DNA of 64,000 nt, taken from contig NZ_PUGF01000024.1 in the NCBI RefSeq assembly GCF_002976435.1, positions 1 to 64,000 on the forward strand, given 5' to 3'. The position numbers and the translations under genes are program-made. The DNA is from Solimicrobium silvestre. Lineage in GTDB: Bacteria > Pseudomonadota > Gammaproteobacteria > Burkholderiales > Burkholderiaceae_D. The stretch's first letter is position 1; every line of letters begins with the position of its first letter. This document shows, in pieces, positions 8,997-17,328 of the stretch. The notes under the pieces were generated by a model, which was not told the origin of the DNA, searched no databases, and saw only the letters and a program-made list of their open reading frames with translations.

Positions 8997-9822
8997 GGCA
9001 AGCCAGCCGCTGGATCAGTATGCGGTTATAGGCAACCCGGTGGCGCACAGCAAATCACCTTTGTTGCACGCCGCCTTTGCCGCCCAATGCCAGCAAGCCA
9101 TCTGCTATCGTGCCCTGTTAGCTCCGCCAGATAGTTTTGCAGCAACCGTAAAACAATTCATCAACGACGGCGGCCGCGGTGCCAACGTAACGCTACCATT
9201 TAAGCTGGAAGCCTTTAACCTGTGCACAGCATTAACTCCACGCGCACAAGCCGCCGGAGCCGTCAATACCATGTGCTTTGAAGGCCAAAAAATCATCGGC
9301 GACAACACCGACGGTTGCGGCCTGGTTAGCGACATCGTACGGAATGCCGGTGTGACATTGCAAGGCAAACGGATATTATTATTAGGTGCTGGCGGCGCAG
9401 CCCGTGGCGCGATATTACCTTTACTAGAATGCCAGCCAGCCGAACTAATCATCGCCAACCGCAGCATAGAAAAAGCCCAGCAACTAGCCGAACAATTTAG
9501 CAGCTTCGGGCAAATCAGCAGCAGCGAGTTCGCCCAAATCAAAGGTCAGTTTGACGTAATCATCAACGCTACCTCCGCCAGCATCGCAGCACAAATCCCC
9601 CCAATTCCAGACACGGCATACAACAGCAATTCCTTAGCCTACGACATGATGTACTCCGACCAGCCCACCGTATTTATGCAACACGCAGCAAAGCACCAAG
9701 CACAAACCCGTGACGGCTGGGGCATGCTGGTGGAGCAAGCTGCGGAAGCTTTTTATGTTTGGCGGGGAATGAGGCCAGATACGAGTGAGTTATTAACTAG
9801 AAATATGAGCCGCGCTATTTAA
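8986..9822 (+). CDS. aroE: Shikimate dehydrogenase (NADP+)
   Basis: AroE reduces 3-dehydroshikimate to shikimate in aromatic amino acid synthesis. At 278 residues it has the expected length. The substrate site VIGNPVAHSKSP is at the N-terminus, catalytic Lys73 is in NVTLPFK, Asp109 is in NTDG, and the NADP loop is LLGAGGAARG (residues about 132-141). It overlaps the TonB-like gene by 11 bp. The stop is followed after about 10 bases by repeat copy B. aroQ, the preceding pathway step, is at 23.4 kb in this window. Confidence 0.97.
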   Translation: MQNKASQPLDQYAVIGNPVAHSKSPLLHAAFAAQCQQAICYRALLAPPDSFAATVKQFINDGGRGANVTLPFKLEAFNLCTALTPRAQAAGAVNTMCFEGQKIIGDNTDGCGLVSDIVRNAGVTLQGKRILLLGAGGAARGAILPLLECQPAELIIANRSIEKAQQLAEQFSSFGQISSSEFAQIKGQFDVIINATSASIAAQIPPIPDTAYNSNSLAYDMMYSDQPTVFMQHAAKHQAQTRDGWGMLVEQAAEAFYVWRGMRPDTSELLTRNMSRAI

Positions 9823-9828
9823 TGGGTG

Positions 9829-10077
9829 TTCCGGTTGGTGTTGACGTTGCTTTTGAAGTTGTTTTTGACTTACATCCACTTCTAGTTCGGCCGGTTTTTC
9901 ACAGGGAAAATGGATAAGAAAGGTTCGCTGTTTGAGCCGCAGGCGAGTTTCGAACTTTTCCCATTTTTCCTGTGAAAAATCGGGGTTTCCGAAATAGCGT
10001 GGTCGCCTTTTTTTGCTTACTCTTTTTTGGCGAGACAAAAAAAGTGAGTAGCCGCCGGTCTACCACCGGCCCCAAGC
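9829..10077 (+). repeat. Family-1 intergenic repeat, copy B
   Basis: Starting just after the aroE stop, the order is a GTTG-rich tract (9834-9870), CCACTTCTAGTTCGGCCGG, and hairpin I with arms 9895-9913 and 9961-9979 (stem class TTTTTCACAGG, 18 Watson-Crick pairs plus one G-T). Next come TCGGGGTTTCCGAAATAGCGTG, hairpin II (about 10016-10048, imperfect, loop GGCGAGAC), and hairpin III GCCGGT...ACCGGC (10054-10059 with 10065-10070). The copy fills the gap between aroE and mtgA. Confidence 0.9.
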
Positions 10078-10136
10078 CAAAAATCAATCGCGCTAGTAAA
10101 TTTAATCAAAAAATAAAATCTGGAACAACCCGAACA

Positions 10137-10820
10137 ATGAAACTATTAAGAAGAATAATCCTAGGCGTATTACTACTACTCATCCTAATCCAACTCTATT
10201 TCTTCGCCCAAATCTGCTGGTGGATCAACCACAACCCCAGCTCAACCTCCTTCATGCGCCACCAACTCTCCATAATCAGAGAAAAAAAACCTGATGCCCA
10301 ATTACAGCAACAATGGCTCCCCTACGACCGCATTTCCAACCAATTAAAACGCGCCATCATCGCCTCCGAAGACGCCAATTTTTCTGAGCACGACGGCATA
10401 GATTGGAACGCCATGCAAAAAGCCTACGAAAAAAACACCAAAAAAGGACGCGTAGTATCCGGCGGTTCAACCATCACCCAACAACTAGCAAAAAACTTAT
10501 TCCTATCCGGTCAGCGCAGCTATATTCGCAAAGGCGAAGAATTCATCATTACCTTCATGCTGGAAGCGGTAATGGATAAAGAACGCATCTTTGAAATCTA
10601 CCTAAACGTAGTCGAATGGGGCAACGGCATATACGGAGCAGAAGCCGCCGCCCGCCATTACTACGGAATTTCCGCCGCGAACTTAAGCGCAAGCCAAGCC
10701 GCCAGATTAGCAGTCATGCTACCCAACCCTCGTTTCTACGACCAGAATCGCGGTTCAGCGTATCTGCAAAAACGCACCGATTTAATCGTGCGCAGAATGG
10801 GTGCATCGACCTTGCCTTGA
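10137..10820 (+). CDS. mtgA: Monofunctional peptidoglycan glycosyltransferase
   Basis: MtgA polymerises lipid II into glycan strands at the inner membrane without a transpeptidase domain. From ATG 10137 it is 227 residues: one transmembrane helix (residues about 7-27), then the GT51 domain with catalytic Glu78 in ASEDANF, E84 in [22 protein letters not shown], and [15 protein letters not shown]. The frame stays open upstream to 9972 through repeat copy B; that extension is repeat-derived and would move the membrane helix inward, so the internal ATG is chosen. The ribosome-binding site is weak. Confidence 0.93.
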   Translation: MKLLRRIILGVLLLLILIQLYFFAQICWWINHNPSSTSFMRHQLSIIREKKPDAQLQQQWLPYDRISNQLKRAIIASEDANFSEHDGIDWNAMQKAYEKNTKKGRVVSGGSTITQQLAKNLFLSGQRSYIRKGEEFIITFMLEAVMDKERIFEIYLNVVEWGNGIYGAEAAARHYYGISAANLSASQAARLAVMLPNPRFYDQNRGSAYLQKRTDLIVRRMGASTLP

Positions 10821-10924
10821 GGGTTTAGAGAGTTGTGGAATGTTAAAGTTGATCCCATTTTTTGGAAGAAAGATAATCTTATATACGTAAAAGGAGTCAA
10901 GTTTTTCAGTTCATCGGACTTGCC

Positions 10925-11323
10925 ATGCTACTTTGTTTTTGCAACAGCCTTGCGTCCGCGAAAGATATACCTCGTTACGGTATATTCGTTTATTCGGATT
11001 TTTGCACATCCTCAATTAGTGGCGATCTTTACGGAAATCGCATTACGTTGCGTAGACTAATCGATGGCGACACACTTATTTATGAATACACGGATGGGAG
11101 TACGCATGTCGTTGTCGCAGACAATCTGATGCTGGATCCTAAATCTGGAAAGATAAACTTTGAGGTTCACGCTCAAGAAAATTTGAATGCGATTGTGTCT
11201 GGCCAATTTTCAAATGATGGCGGCAGCCTGACTGCCCACGGCATGTTGTTCAACGAAATGGCTACGGTTACCCTCAAGCTAACAATGAATTTTTCTACTC
11301 CCATCAAAAACTGCAAGAAGTAA
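10925..11323 (+). CDS. Small exported hypothetical protein, start uncertain
   Basis: From ATG 10925 the protein has 132 residues and resembles nothing I can name. Its N-terminus is the last part of a signal peptide (cleavage after SLASA), and the mature part looks beta-rich. Upstream of the ATG the same frame reads RKRSQVFQFIGLA, which would complete a perfect signal peptide with a basic start. This extension has no ATG, GTG or TTG before the in-frame stop at 10874. The true start may be non-standard, or the gene's 5' end has been damaged. A strong AAGGAG at about 10891 sits inside the extension. Confidence 0.5.
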   Translation: MLLCFCNSLASAKDIPRYGIFVYSDFCTSSISGDLYGNRITLRRLIDGDTLIYEYTDGSTHVVVADNLMLDPKSGKINFEVHAQENLNAIVSGQFSNDGGSLTAHGMLFNEMATVTLKLTMNFSTPIKNCKK

Positions 11324-11345
11324 GTGACGCACCAAGGAATCAAGT

Positions 11346-11540
11346 CTAACTATCATACAAATAGGGGAGTATTCCAGCCTTTTCGGAAGCAGCCAACCCA
11401 GTGGATTGATTTGAAGCGATACGCTCATCATCGGTACGCCTCGCGCGGATTTCACAAATCAAATACCAGTCGCCGACCCGGTATTTCCAGAATTCACCCA
11501 ACTTGCTACCCTTGAGCACATCGCCAATGCGGCGCGACAT
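11346..11540 (-). pseudogene. RelE/ParE-type toxin fragment
   Basis: The minus-strand reading contains LKGSKLGEFWKYRVGDWYLICEI, split here as LKGSKLGEFWKYRVGDW and YLICEI. This is the central strand pair of RelE/ParE/Phd-partner toxins, which usually continue into a DG..VLVV..GHRR.VY ending. Here the sequence after EIRA is unrelated and the first third of the toxin is missing, so it is a decayed remnant with no antitoxin next to it. The adjacent intact pair at 11.6-12.3 kb is of a different toxin type. Confidence 0.6.
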
Positions 11541-11647
11541 CTATTAGTCTTAATGAAAATCGCAAAGAAAAAATCCGTTATTTGTCTAATTGTATAAGCC
11601 CCTGAATTAGACTAATATGACTACAGCAATATGACTATAGGCATAAT

Positions 11648-11884
11648 ATGAACAGCAACCAAGTTTCAAAATCAGAATTTAAAGCCAAAGCCCTTGAGTT
11701 TTTCCGCCAAGTTGAAGCGTCAGGGCAAAGTGTCATTGTGACTGACCACGGCAAACCTACCTTAGAAGTTCGCCCCTATCGTAGTACTGAACACCTGCCG
11801 CTTGACGTTTTGCGCGGCTCAGTAGTGCGTTATGACAACCCGACAGATCCAATCGCTGATGATGAATGGGAGGCGGCTCAGTGA
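11648..11884 (+). CDS. Type II antitoxin, Phd/YefM family
   Basis: A 78-residue protein with the Phd/YefM DNA-binding start (VSKSEFKAKALEFFRQVEASGQ, shown here only in part: VSKSEFKAKALEFF) and the conserved IVTDHGKPTLEVRPY strand-helix. The C-terminal third, ending in DDEWEAAQ, is acidic and would wrap the toxin. Its TGA overlaps the GTG of the PIN toxin (GTGA), the usual coupling in such operons. It is expected to repress its own promoter. No clear operator was identified in the A/T-rich 60 bp upstream. Confidence 0.9.
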   Translation: MNSNQVSKSEFKAKALEFFRQVEASGQSVIVTDHGKPTLEVRPYRSTEHLPLDVLRGSVVRYDNPTDPIADDEWEAAQ

Positions 11885-12276
11885 TCGTTTTAGATACGCA
11901 TACGCTGATATGGTGGGTCACTGGCGATCCCTTGTTAAGTAAAAAAGCCAAAGCCGCGATAAACAAAGAAATGGTGGATGGCGAAATAATCGTTTCCAGC
12001 ATCAGTGCCTGGGAAATTGCCATGCTGGTTGAGCGTGGCAGATTATTTTTATCCATGGATGTGGCAAGCTGGCTGGCGACCGTGGCAAAAATTGATGCGC
12101 TGCACTTTATGCCGGTAGATGTAGAGGTTGCGATGAACTCTGTTAAGTTACCAGGTGATTTTCATAAAGACCCGGCCGACAGAATGATCGTCGCAACCGC
12201 CAGAAAATTGGCCGCCACGTTGGTGACGAAAGATGAAAAAATTCGAGCCTATGCACACGTTAAAACTATTTGGTAA
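11881..12276 (+). CDS. vapC: PIN-domain ribonuclease toxin (VapC family)
   Basis: From GTG 11881 the protein has 131 residues, the usual length. The PIN acidic residues are Asp5 (VLDTH), Glu45 (SAWEIAML), Asp97/Asp100 (HKDPADRMI) and Asp118 (TKDEKI), so the metal site looks complete and the toxin is probably active. It would cleave a structured RNA such as tRNA, but the target cannot be predicted. It is coupled to a Phd/YefM antitoxin. A 15-bp longer reading from ATG 11866 is open but lies inside the antitoxin, and the coupled GTG is preferred. Confidence 0.9.
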   Translation: MIVLDTHTLIWWVTGDPLLSKKAKAAINKEMVDGEIIVSSISAWEIAMLVERGRLFLSMDVASWLATVAKIDALHFMPVDVEVAMNSVKLPGDFHKDPADRMIVATARKLAATLVTKDEKIRAYAHVKTIW

Positions 12277-12301
12277 CAACGTGTTAAAAGCCAGAGGCTG
12301 A

Positions 12302-12345
12302 TCTGACATCCAGTTATTTTTCTATAAAAATAACTGGATGTCAGA
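12302..12345. terminator. 20-bp perfect hairpin between convergent genes
   Basis: The arms 12302-12321 and 12326-12345 are perfectly complementary over 20 bp (TCTGACATCC...), closed by the loop CTAT, with T-rich inner sequence. It separates vapC from the oppositely oriented receptor gene and can act on both. The stem is longer and richer in A/T than usual terminators. Confidence 0.6.
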
Positions 12346-12369
12346 CCACATAACTAAGCAATACCAATC

Positions 12370-14583
12370 TTAAAACTTAAGATTAAACGCCGTAGAAATA
12401 GACCGCCCCATACCCGGAACCGGTACTCCCCAAGGAATGCCATTGGCCGACATGGTCTTTCCCTGACCGATATAAGCTCCGCCAAGTGGCAAACCATAAA
12501 AGCGATTAAACACATTATCGATACCGATATCGAAACGCGCGTTGCCCCAAGTATAACTACTGCGCAGATTAAACAAAGCATAACCGCCGGTCTGATTTTC
12601 ATTTCTAACTTCTGACACACGGTTTTTAGCAGCCACCAATTGCCACTCAGCGGTATTACTCCAATTACCCACACTTTGCACCACAGCCAATTTGGTATTA
12701 AGCGGCATAATGTTGTACAAATTGTCGCCCGTAGTCAGATTGCTGCCTCGTGTGTAATTCAACACACCATTCACAACAAAACTGCCATAACCAGCGTATT
12801 CACCCAGATTCATTTGACTAGAAACGTCCATGCCATAAAGCTGGGCAGTTTGATTTACATATTGTAGATTGACGAAGCCGGTTGTGGCAGTCTGATTAGC
12901 AACCGTACAATTAGATGAGAACGAAAGCGGGCAACGCTGGGCATCAACATAATCTGTCACGTAAGTATAGTAAGGAGTCACCTTTAAATTCCATTGTTCT
13001 TTATCCGCATCATGCCAGTCCCATGTGGCGCTAACCGTATGAGCCACTTCGGGCTTGAGATTAATGTTTCCGACATAACCGTTACCATCACCGGCAAAAT
13101 TATTCATCACTGCTGCCATTGTCATGGCCGACCAGGTATAACGCTCATACAGATTAGGCGAGCGGGTTTTCTGGGCATAGCCCAACTCCAGCGTTTGCGT
13201 TGGGCTGGCCGTATAACGCGCCAACGCGGTCAGGTCCAGATTGTGATCGGTACGTTGATGATCCAGTGCATTAAACGCTGCTGCATCGTCTGCATACATC
13301 GGCCTGTCGTTATAACCCTGTATCGCACCGGCATTCATTTTTACCATTTCACTGCGCAGGCCTAATTGACTAAACCATTGCGGACTCCAGCTGGCATCCC
13401 ATTCTGCAAAAAATGCTGCTCGGTCGCGCTGTCCGTTATTAATATTCTGAAACGTACCCGGTCCCATTCCGCCAACCGTGTCCATTGACGCCGGCCACCA
13501 ATCATTGAGCCGGAAATTTTGAATTTCGCTACCCAGTTTGATCGTATCTCTTGCGGAAAGAAGTATATTTCCCTGAATTAGCGCGCCTCTGTTTTTGCCT
13601 GAACTTTCCATCGGCATACCAAGTGCCGTGCCATATTGAAGTTGTTTATCTTCGCCAAACTGCATTTTATGACGGGTCGTCTGTTCATAGATTCGCGTCT
13701 CCAGATCACCCCATTGAAACTGCCCGGTATAACGCAGGCTAAATTGCTTGTTATTATTTTCCGTCATATCCATGCGCTGATTCGGGAACAGTTCATAAGG
13801 AACATCCTGCATGCTAGCTTTAAACTCAAGCAAATTATTCTCGTGACGTAATGCCAGACCAAGCTCGTGATTTTCTGATTTATAGGCAGACGAACCCACT
13901 TCATTTCCCGCCAGCCAGCCACGATCGGCCGCGGCTGGCCCTGCCGCTTTAAAATCCTGCGCGGCTCGGTAGTTATTCGACTGTGCCGTGGAACCGTTGT
14001 AGGTCAGATTCAGATATTCGTTCGCGAGTGTTGTTGAAAGATTAGTGCCGTAACCATCGCCATTGCTGCGATAAAAGGCACCGAGCTGCCCTTTCAACAG
14101 AGTCCCCTCTCCGCTGCGGGCAAACTCCGGCGCGGCTGAATTAACTTGAATCGTCCCGCCGATGCTGTCGCCACCGGCACTGACTGGCGTAATACCGGTA
14201 TAGACTTTAATGATGTCCACATTGGTCGGATCAATATAGGAAAGCGGCGAATTCATATGATTGGGGCAGGCAGACACGAGCCCCATGCCATCCACCTGAA
14301 TCCGTACCCGGTCATCGGCCATGCCATGAATGGCAGGCAGGCTTGAAATACCGCCCGCACCGTACAGACTAATACCGGGAACGTCTTGCAACAAGCTTGC
14401 CGTGTCGCTACTAACTGGACGTTGCGATGCCAAACTGGCCGCATCAACATCGGTTCCGCTAAACGACTGAACATCAATTTTCTGCCCGGTTACGACGATG
14501 GCATCCAATACTACTTCTTGCGCAATGGCTGAGAACGGTGCGGCAGCAAGAAAAATGACAAAGGGTTTTAGAGGAAATTTCAT
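12370..14583 (-). CDS. TonB-dependent outer-membrane copper receptor (OprC/NosA-like)
   Basis: A 737-residue outer-membrane receptor with a signal peptide (residues 1-21), a plug domain (TASLLQDVPGISLYGAGGIS, then GMADDRVRIQVDGM) and a 22-strand-type barrel ending in phenylalanine (FNLKF). The plug has SACPNHM, giving a CxxxM pair (Cys106, Met110), and the barrel has RHKM, an HxM pair (His305, Met307). These match the four copper ligands described for Pseudomonas OprC. The receptor would import copper using TonB energy. It is preceded by a 17-residue leader ORF and a hairpin, which suggests regulation after transcription start. It ends near the vapC terminator. Confidence 0.9.
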   Translation of the reverse strand: MKFPLKPFVIFLAAAPFSAIAQEVVLDAIVVTGQKIDVQSFSGTDVDAASLASQRPVSSDTASLLQDVPGISLYGAGGISSLPAIHGMADDRVRIQVDGMGLVSACPNHMNSPLSYIDPTNVDIIKVYTGITPVSAGGDSIGGTIQVNSAAPEFARSGEGTLLKGQLGAFYRSNGDGYGTNLSTTLANEYLNLTYNGSTAQSNNYRAAQDFKAAGPAAADRGWLAGNEVGSSAYKSENHELGLALRHENNLLEFKASMQDVPYELFPNQRMDMTENNNKQFSLRYTGQFQWGDLETRIYEQTTRHKMQFGEDKQLQYGTALGMPMESSGKNRGALIQGNILLSARDTIKLGSEIQNFRLNDWWPASMDTVGGMGPGTFQNINNGQRDRAAFFAEWDASWSPQWFSQLGLRSEMVKMNAGAIQGYNDRPMYADDAAAFNALDHQRTDHNLDLTALARYTASPTQTLELGYAQKTRSPNLYERYTWSAMTMAAVMNNFAGDGNGYVGNINLKPEVAHTVSATWDWHDADKEQWNLKVTPYYTYVTDYVDAQRCPLSFSSNCTVANQTATTGFVNLQYVNQTAQLYGMDVSSQMNLGEYAGYGSFVVNGVLNYTRGSNLTTGDNLYNIMPLNTKLAVVQSVGNWSNTAEWQLVAAKNRVSEVRNENQTGGYALFNLRSSYTWGNARFDIGIDNVFNRFYGLPLGGAYIGQGKTMSANGIPWGVPVPGMGRSISTAFNLKF

Positions 14584-14660
14584 GTTTTTTACTCTGATAA
14601 ATTCGTGCGTAATTCATTGGCAATAGAAATGACAATGATTTGCTATTTTTTCTAAAAGCA

Positions 14661-14712
14661 AAGCCTCCGAACCCGCGCAATCATGGTGATGACTGCGCGG
14701 AGTCGGAGGCTT
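14661..14712 (-). terminator. Leader hairpin (possible attenuator) before the copper receptor
   Basis: On the minus strand AAGCCTCCGACTCCGCGCA pairs with TGCGCGGGTTCGGAGGCTT around a short loop, followed by TTTGCTTTT. It lies 78 bp upstream of the receptor ATG and just after the leader ORF stop. The position and the T-rich tail fit an intrinsic terminator used as an attenuator, but no competing antiterminator of convincing length was found by eye. Confidence 0.55.
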
Positions 14713-14720
14713 GGTCTCAA

Positions 14721-14774
14721 TTACTTGGCAGATAAAGCCCAAAATACGGAGGGTGCTATTGTTTTTCGTTGCAT
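14721..14774 (-). CDS. Putative 17-residue leader peptide
   Basis: The minus strand carries AGGAATTAC then ATG and 17 codons encoding MQRKTIAPSVFWALSAK, ending in TAA. The Shine-Dalgarno spacing is good, and the stop falls nine bases before a strong hairpin upstream of the copper receptor gene. The peptide has no Cys or His, so it is unlike the cysteine-motif copper leaders known upstream of Bordetella receptors. Coding status rests on the RBS and position only. Confidence 0.4.
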   Translation of the reverse strand: MQRKTIAPSVFWALSAK

Positions 14775-15258
14775 GTAATTCCTAATTAACTAAAATAATA
14801 TTTCTCTACATTAAAGAGCAAACCGCCTTCTACAAAAATTAACTTGTTTATTCTTAATGGTGAAAATGTCACATAAATGGATTTTTTGTAAAGAAATTAT
14901 TATATGCGTTTACTAGGAATTACGTGTCGACGAGCGCTCTGCGTCGCAATGAAAATAAAATTACCGCTATTTTCATTAAGTTTTGAATTATTTATATTAC
15001 TAAGGAAGAAAGGGATCAGCTCCATGAGGTGTGTCGGTGGAGCAATGTAAGGCTCAGGGTAATTAAGTATTTCGTGTTTTACTTAAATCCTATTGCTAGG
15101 ATTAGTTATCAGCCACGTAAACGTTTTCCCCTTCTTGCAAATGGAATCAGGCCGAACATTCCAGCACCGGTCCATAATTTAATCAACCAGAACTAACGAA
15201 CTAAGTATAGAGATTCAGATATTAGCCACTCTTTACACATGCCATTACCCAGTATTTT
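14775..15258. other. Gene-free stretch between leader and histidine kinase
   Basis: About 480 bases, A/T-rich, with no credible complete gene. It holds the presumed promoter of the copper receptor, a small hairpin AATCCTA-TTGC-TAGGATT (15086-15103), and a 27-codon protein remnant at 15109-15189. The 3' end of the histidine kinase gene lies at the right edge. Confidence 0.6.
15109..15189 (-). pseudogene. Remnant of a VPxPA/PEP-CTERM protein C-terminus
   Basis: On the minus strand a 26-residue open stretch includes WTGAGMFGLIPFARRGK and then a stop. A glycine-rich hydrophobic segment followed by an Arg/Lys cluster at the very C-terminus is the membrane-and-basic end of exosortase-sorted proteins. 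The PEP or VPxPA motif and the rest of the protein are gone: a stop precedes the fragment. This is a decayed fragment and weak evidence that the lineage uses exosortase. Confidence 0.35.
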
Positions 15259-17313
15259 TTAACTAACGCCCCGTTGCAAACTCAACGTAAAGCTAACTCC
15301 ATCGCTTACATTCTCAACACTAATCGTGCCGCCCATTTTGGCCATATAGGTTTTGGCGACAAACAAGCCTTGGCCGCGATTACCATTCGCGCCCGAATCA
15401 TGTTGATCCGAAACGCCATATTCAAAAATCTTATCAATTAATTCCAGCGCAATTTGCGGCCCCTGATTATGAATAGTGATACTAGCGGCCGTTTCACTGG
15501 TGATCAAACTCATGGTAATAGCACTGCCAGCTACGCGATAACGCTCAGCATTACGCAACACATGCGTAACGACATCTTCCAGCGAATAATCATCGGCTCG
15601 TACCATCACGGGCAGGTCAGCTCCGATAAATTCTACTTGGGTAATTCCCACACAAGGCGCATTGCTGGCGACATGTTTCAAGAATGTGGTGATGTCGATT
15701 TCGGTAACTTGCAAAACGGTGGATTGAAACGCTTCGCTCGGTGAAGCACTCCCGTACAGGACTCGAATCGCCTGCTGCATACGATTGATGTAACGGTTGC
15801 TCGGATCTTCATTAGTGCCATGCAAAACCATTAAAGATTGAAGCGGCGACATAATTTCATGACCAACGGCATGCCACATTTCTTTTTCCTGTTCGGCACG
15901 GATCGCCTCACGTTCCACATCTTCTTTTACCCGTCGCAGTAAATCATGCAAACAGCTGGCCAAGATACCTAATTCATCTGAACTGCGTAAATCGCTAACA
16001 TCAAAACGCTCCAAGCCGCCCGCGCCTTTCACCGTTTTTGATAATGACGACGCCCGTTTGGTGAGCAAGGTAATGCGATGAATAATGCCAATCTCGATAA
16101 ATAACCAGGCTAATAATAAGGCCAGCAACATCCCGCCGACATACCAGGAAATCCGACTGGCGACGACGCTCAAGCTTTTACTTACGCTGCGCACGTCACC
16201 CTGTAAAATCACTTCATAATTACCCAGCGGTGTGCTGATTTCTTCCACGCTATCTAATGGTTGATCAAATTCACCTACCGGTAAGCGACGAATTAAGCGA
16301 GTCAATAAATTCCACGAATCGTCTGCGTTATCAACTATGCCGGCGAGTTTAATTAAATCATTCTGACCTGCTAATTTGCGTATTCGCAATGTTTCGCCCG
16401 GCAATAAGCTGGACTGCAACTCACCCAATGAAAATGGCGCGGCAGTCGGTACGCTGCTACTGTCAAACAGCACTTCGTCGCTGTTCGGCGCCAGTACAGA
16501 AAGTTGTACCTGTATCTGATCAAGATCTTCGGGCGGCCAAACTGGGCGCTTTTTTTCAAACAATGCATCTTGTAATACCGCAATCGGCAACCGTAACGAG
16601 AAAAACGCATTCTTTTTACACGCCGCGTCAGCATCATCTAACTCAATCTGATTGCAAACTGCTTTTTGCCAAACCCAACCGCGAAATTCTTTTACCGGTC
16701 TGGCATTGGGTTTATTGGCGTCGTCTTCCCAAAAACCCGTAAACCTACCGCGCAAGCCTTGCATTCTATTGGGCGCATCTACTTCAAATGGCGCAATCCA
16801 GCGATAGGATTGTCCGCGTAAAGTGACGCTGACTTTGATCCGATGTGACTGATTCAGCATCAGGTCACCGCGCTGATGTGGCACCAGCGTAGCGCTATTG
16901 AAGTTACCCGCTGCGTAGATGAAGCCGCCTGCCCACGGGTTATTACCAATACCAACACAGAGCGAGCCGCTGCTGCCGTATTGCACCAGACAACCCGACA
17001 TGGTGATAGCTTGTTGCACCTTGTTTTGGTCATCAAAATCCAACGCAGAAAAAGGGAGTAGCAGCGGATGCAATCCCGTTCCTTTTTTATCTCCAGGCGG
17101 ATTAAGCAAAGCCAGTTGCCCGACCGGATGGCGCAACGTGGCAGAAATTTGCTGCTGCGATTTTTTAAAACTGGTTTGATAATTATTGTAACTAAGCTGT
17201 TTTTCCTGCTGCAAAACAGAGAGCGCCAATGCCACGGTTGCCAATGCCAATAATAAAAATGCGCCACGAAACAACAGACGCAGGCGATATGGCGCGAATG
17301 ACGTCAACAGCAT
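15259..17313 (-). CDS. Membrane sensor histidine kinase
   Basis: The 684-residue protein has TM1 near the N-terminus (residues about 16-34), a large periplasmic domain of about 350 residues, TM2 (about 391-411), a HAMP-like linker and a kinase core. The phosphoacceptor is in GHEIMSPLQSL (His485). The ATPase end contains RNAERYR (N box region) and GANGNRGQGLFVAKTYM (G box). Two cysteine pairs occur in the periplasmic part. The start at ATG 17313 is 8 bases after GGAGG; GTG 17328 and ATG 17319 are possible but too close to that site. The stop of the response regulator gene abuts this gene, so they form one operon. Confidence 0.9.
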   Translation of the reverse strand: MLLTSFAPYRLRLLFRGAFLLLALATVALALSVLQQEKQLSYNNYQTSFKKSQQQISATLRHPVGQLALLNPPGDKKGTGLHPLLLPFSALDFDDQNKVQQAITMSGCLVQYGSSGSLCVGIGNNPWAGGFIYAAGNFNSATLVPHQRGDLMLNQSHRIKVSVTLRGQSYRWIAPFEVDAPNRMQGLRGRFTGFWEDDANKPNARPVKEFRGWVWQKAVCNQIELDDADAACKKNAFFSLRLPIAVLQDALFEKKRPVWPPEDLDQIQVQLSVLAPNSDEVLFDSSSVPTAAPFSLGELQSSLLPGETLRIRKLAGQNDLIKLAGIVDNADDSWNLLTRLIRRLPVGEFDQPLDSVEEISTPLGNYEVILQGDVRSVSKSLSVVASRISWYVGGMLLALLLAWLFIEIGIIHRITLLTKRASSLSKTVKGAGGLERFDVSDLRSSDELGILASCLHDLLRRVKEDVEREAIRAEQEKEMWHAVGHEIMSPLQSLMVLHGTNEDPSNRYINRMQQAIRVLYGSASPSEAFQSTVLQVTEIDITTFLKHVASNAPCVGITQVEFIGADLPVMVRADDYSLEDVVTHVLRNAERYRVAGSAITMSLITSETAASITIHNQGPQIALELIDKIFEYGVSDQHDSGANGNRGQGLFVAKTYMAKMGGTISVENVSDGVSFTLSLQRGVS

Positions 17314-17328
17314 ATTCATTGCCTCCAC

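Noticed and set aside
9793-10087. Two minus-strand reading frames of 62-81 codons inside repeat copy B
   Set aside because: They are made only of the repeat and its hairpins; the same reading frames recur in other copies without any conserved start or ribosome-binding site.
9972-10136. Upstream extension of mtgA
   Set aside because: The 55 extra codons derive from repeat copy B and put a non-family sequence in front of the normal membrane helix.
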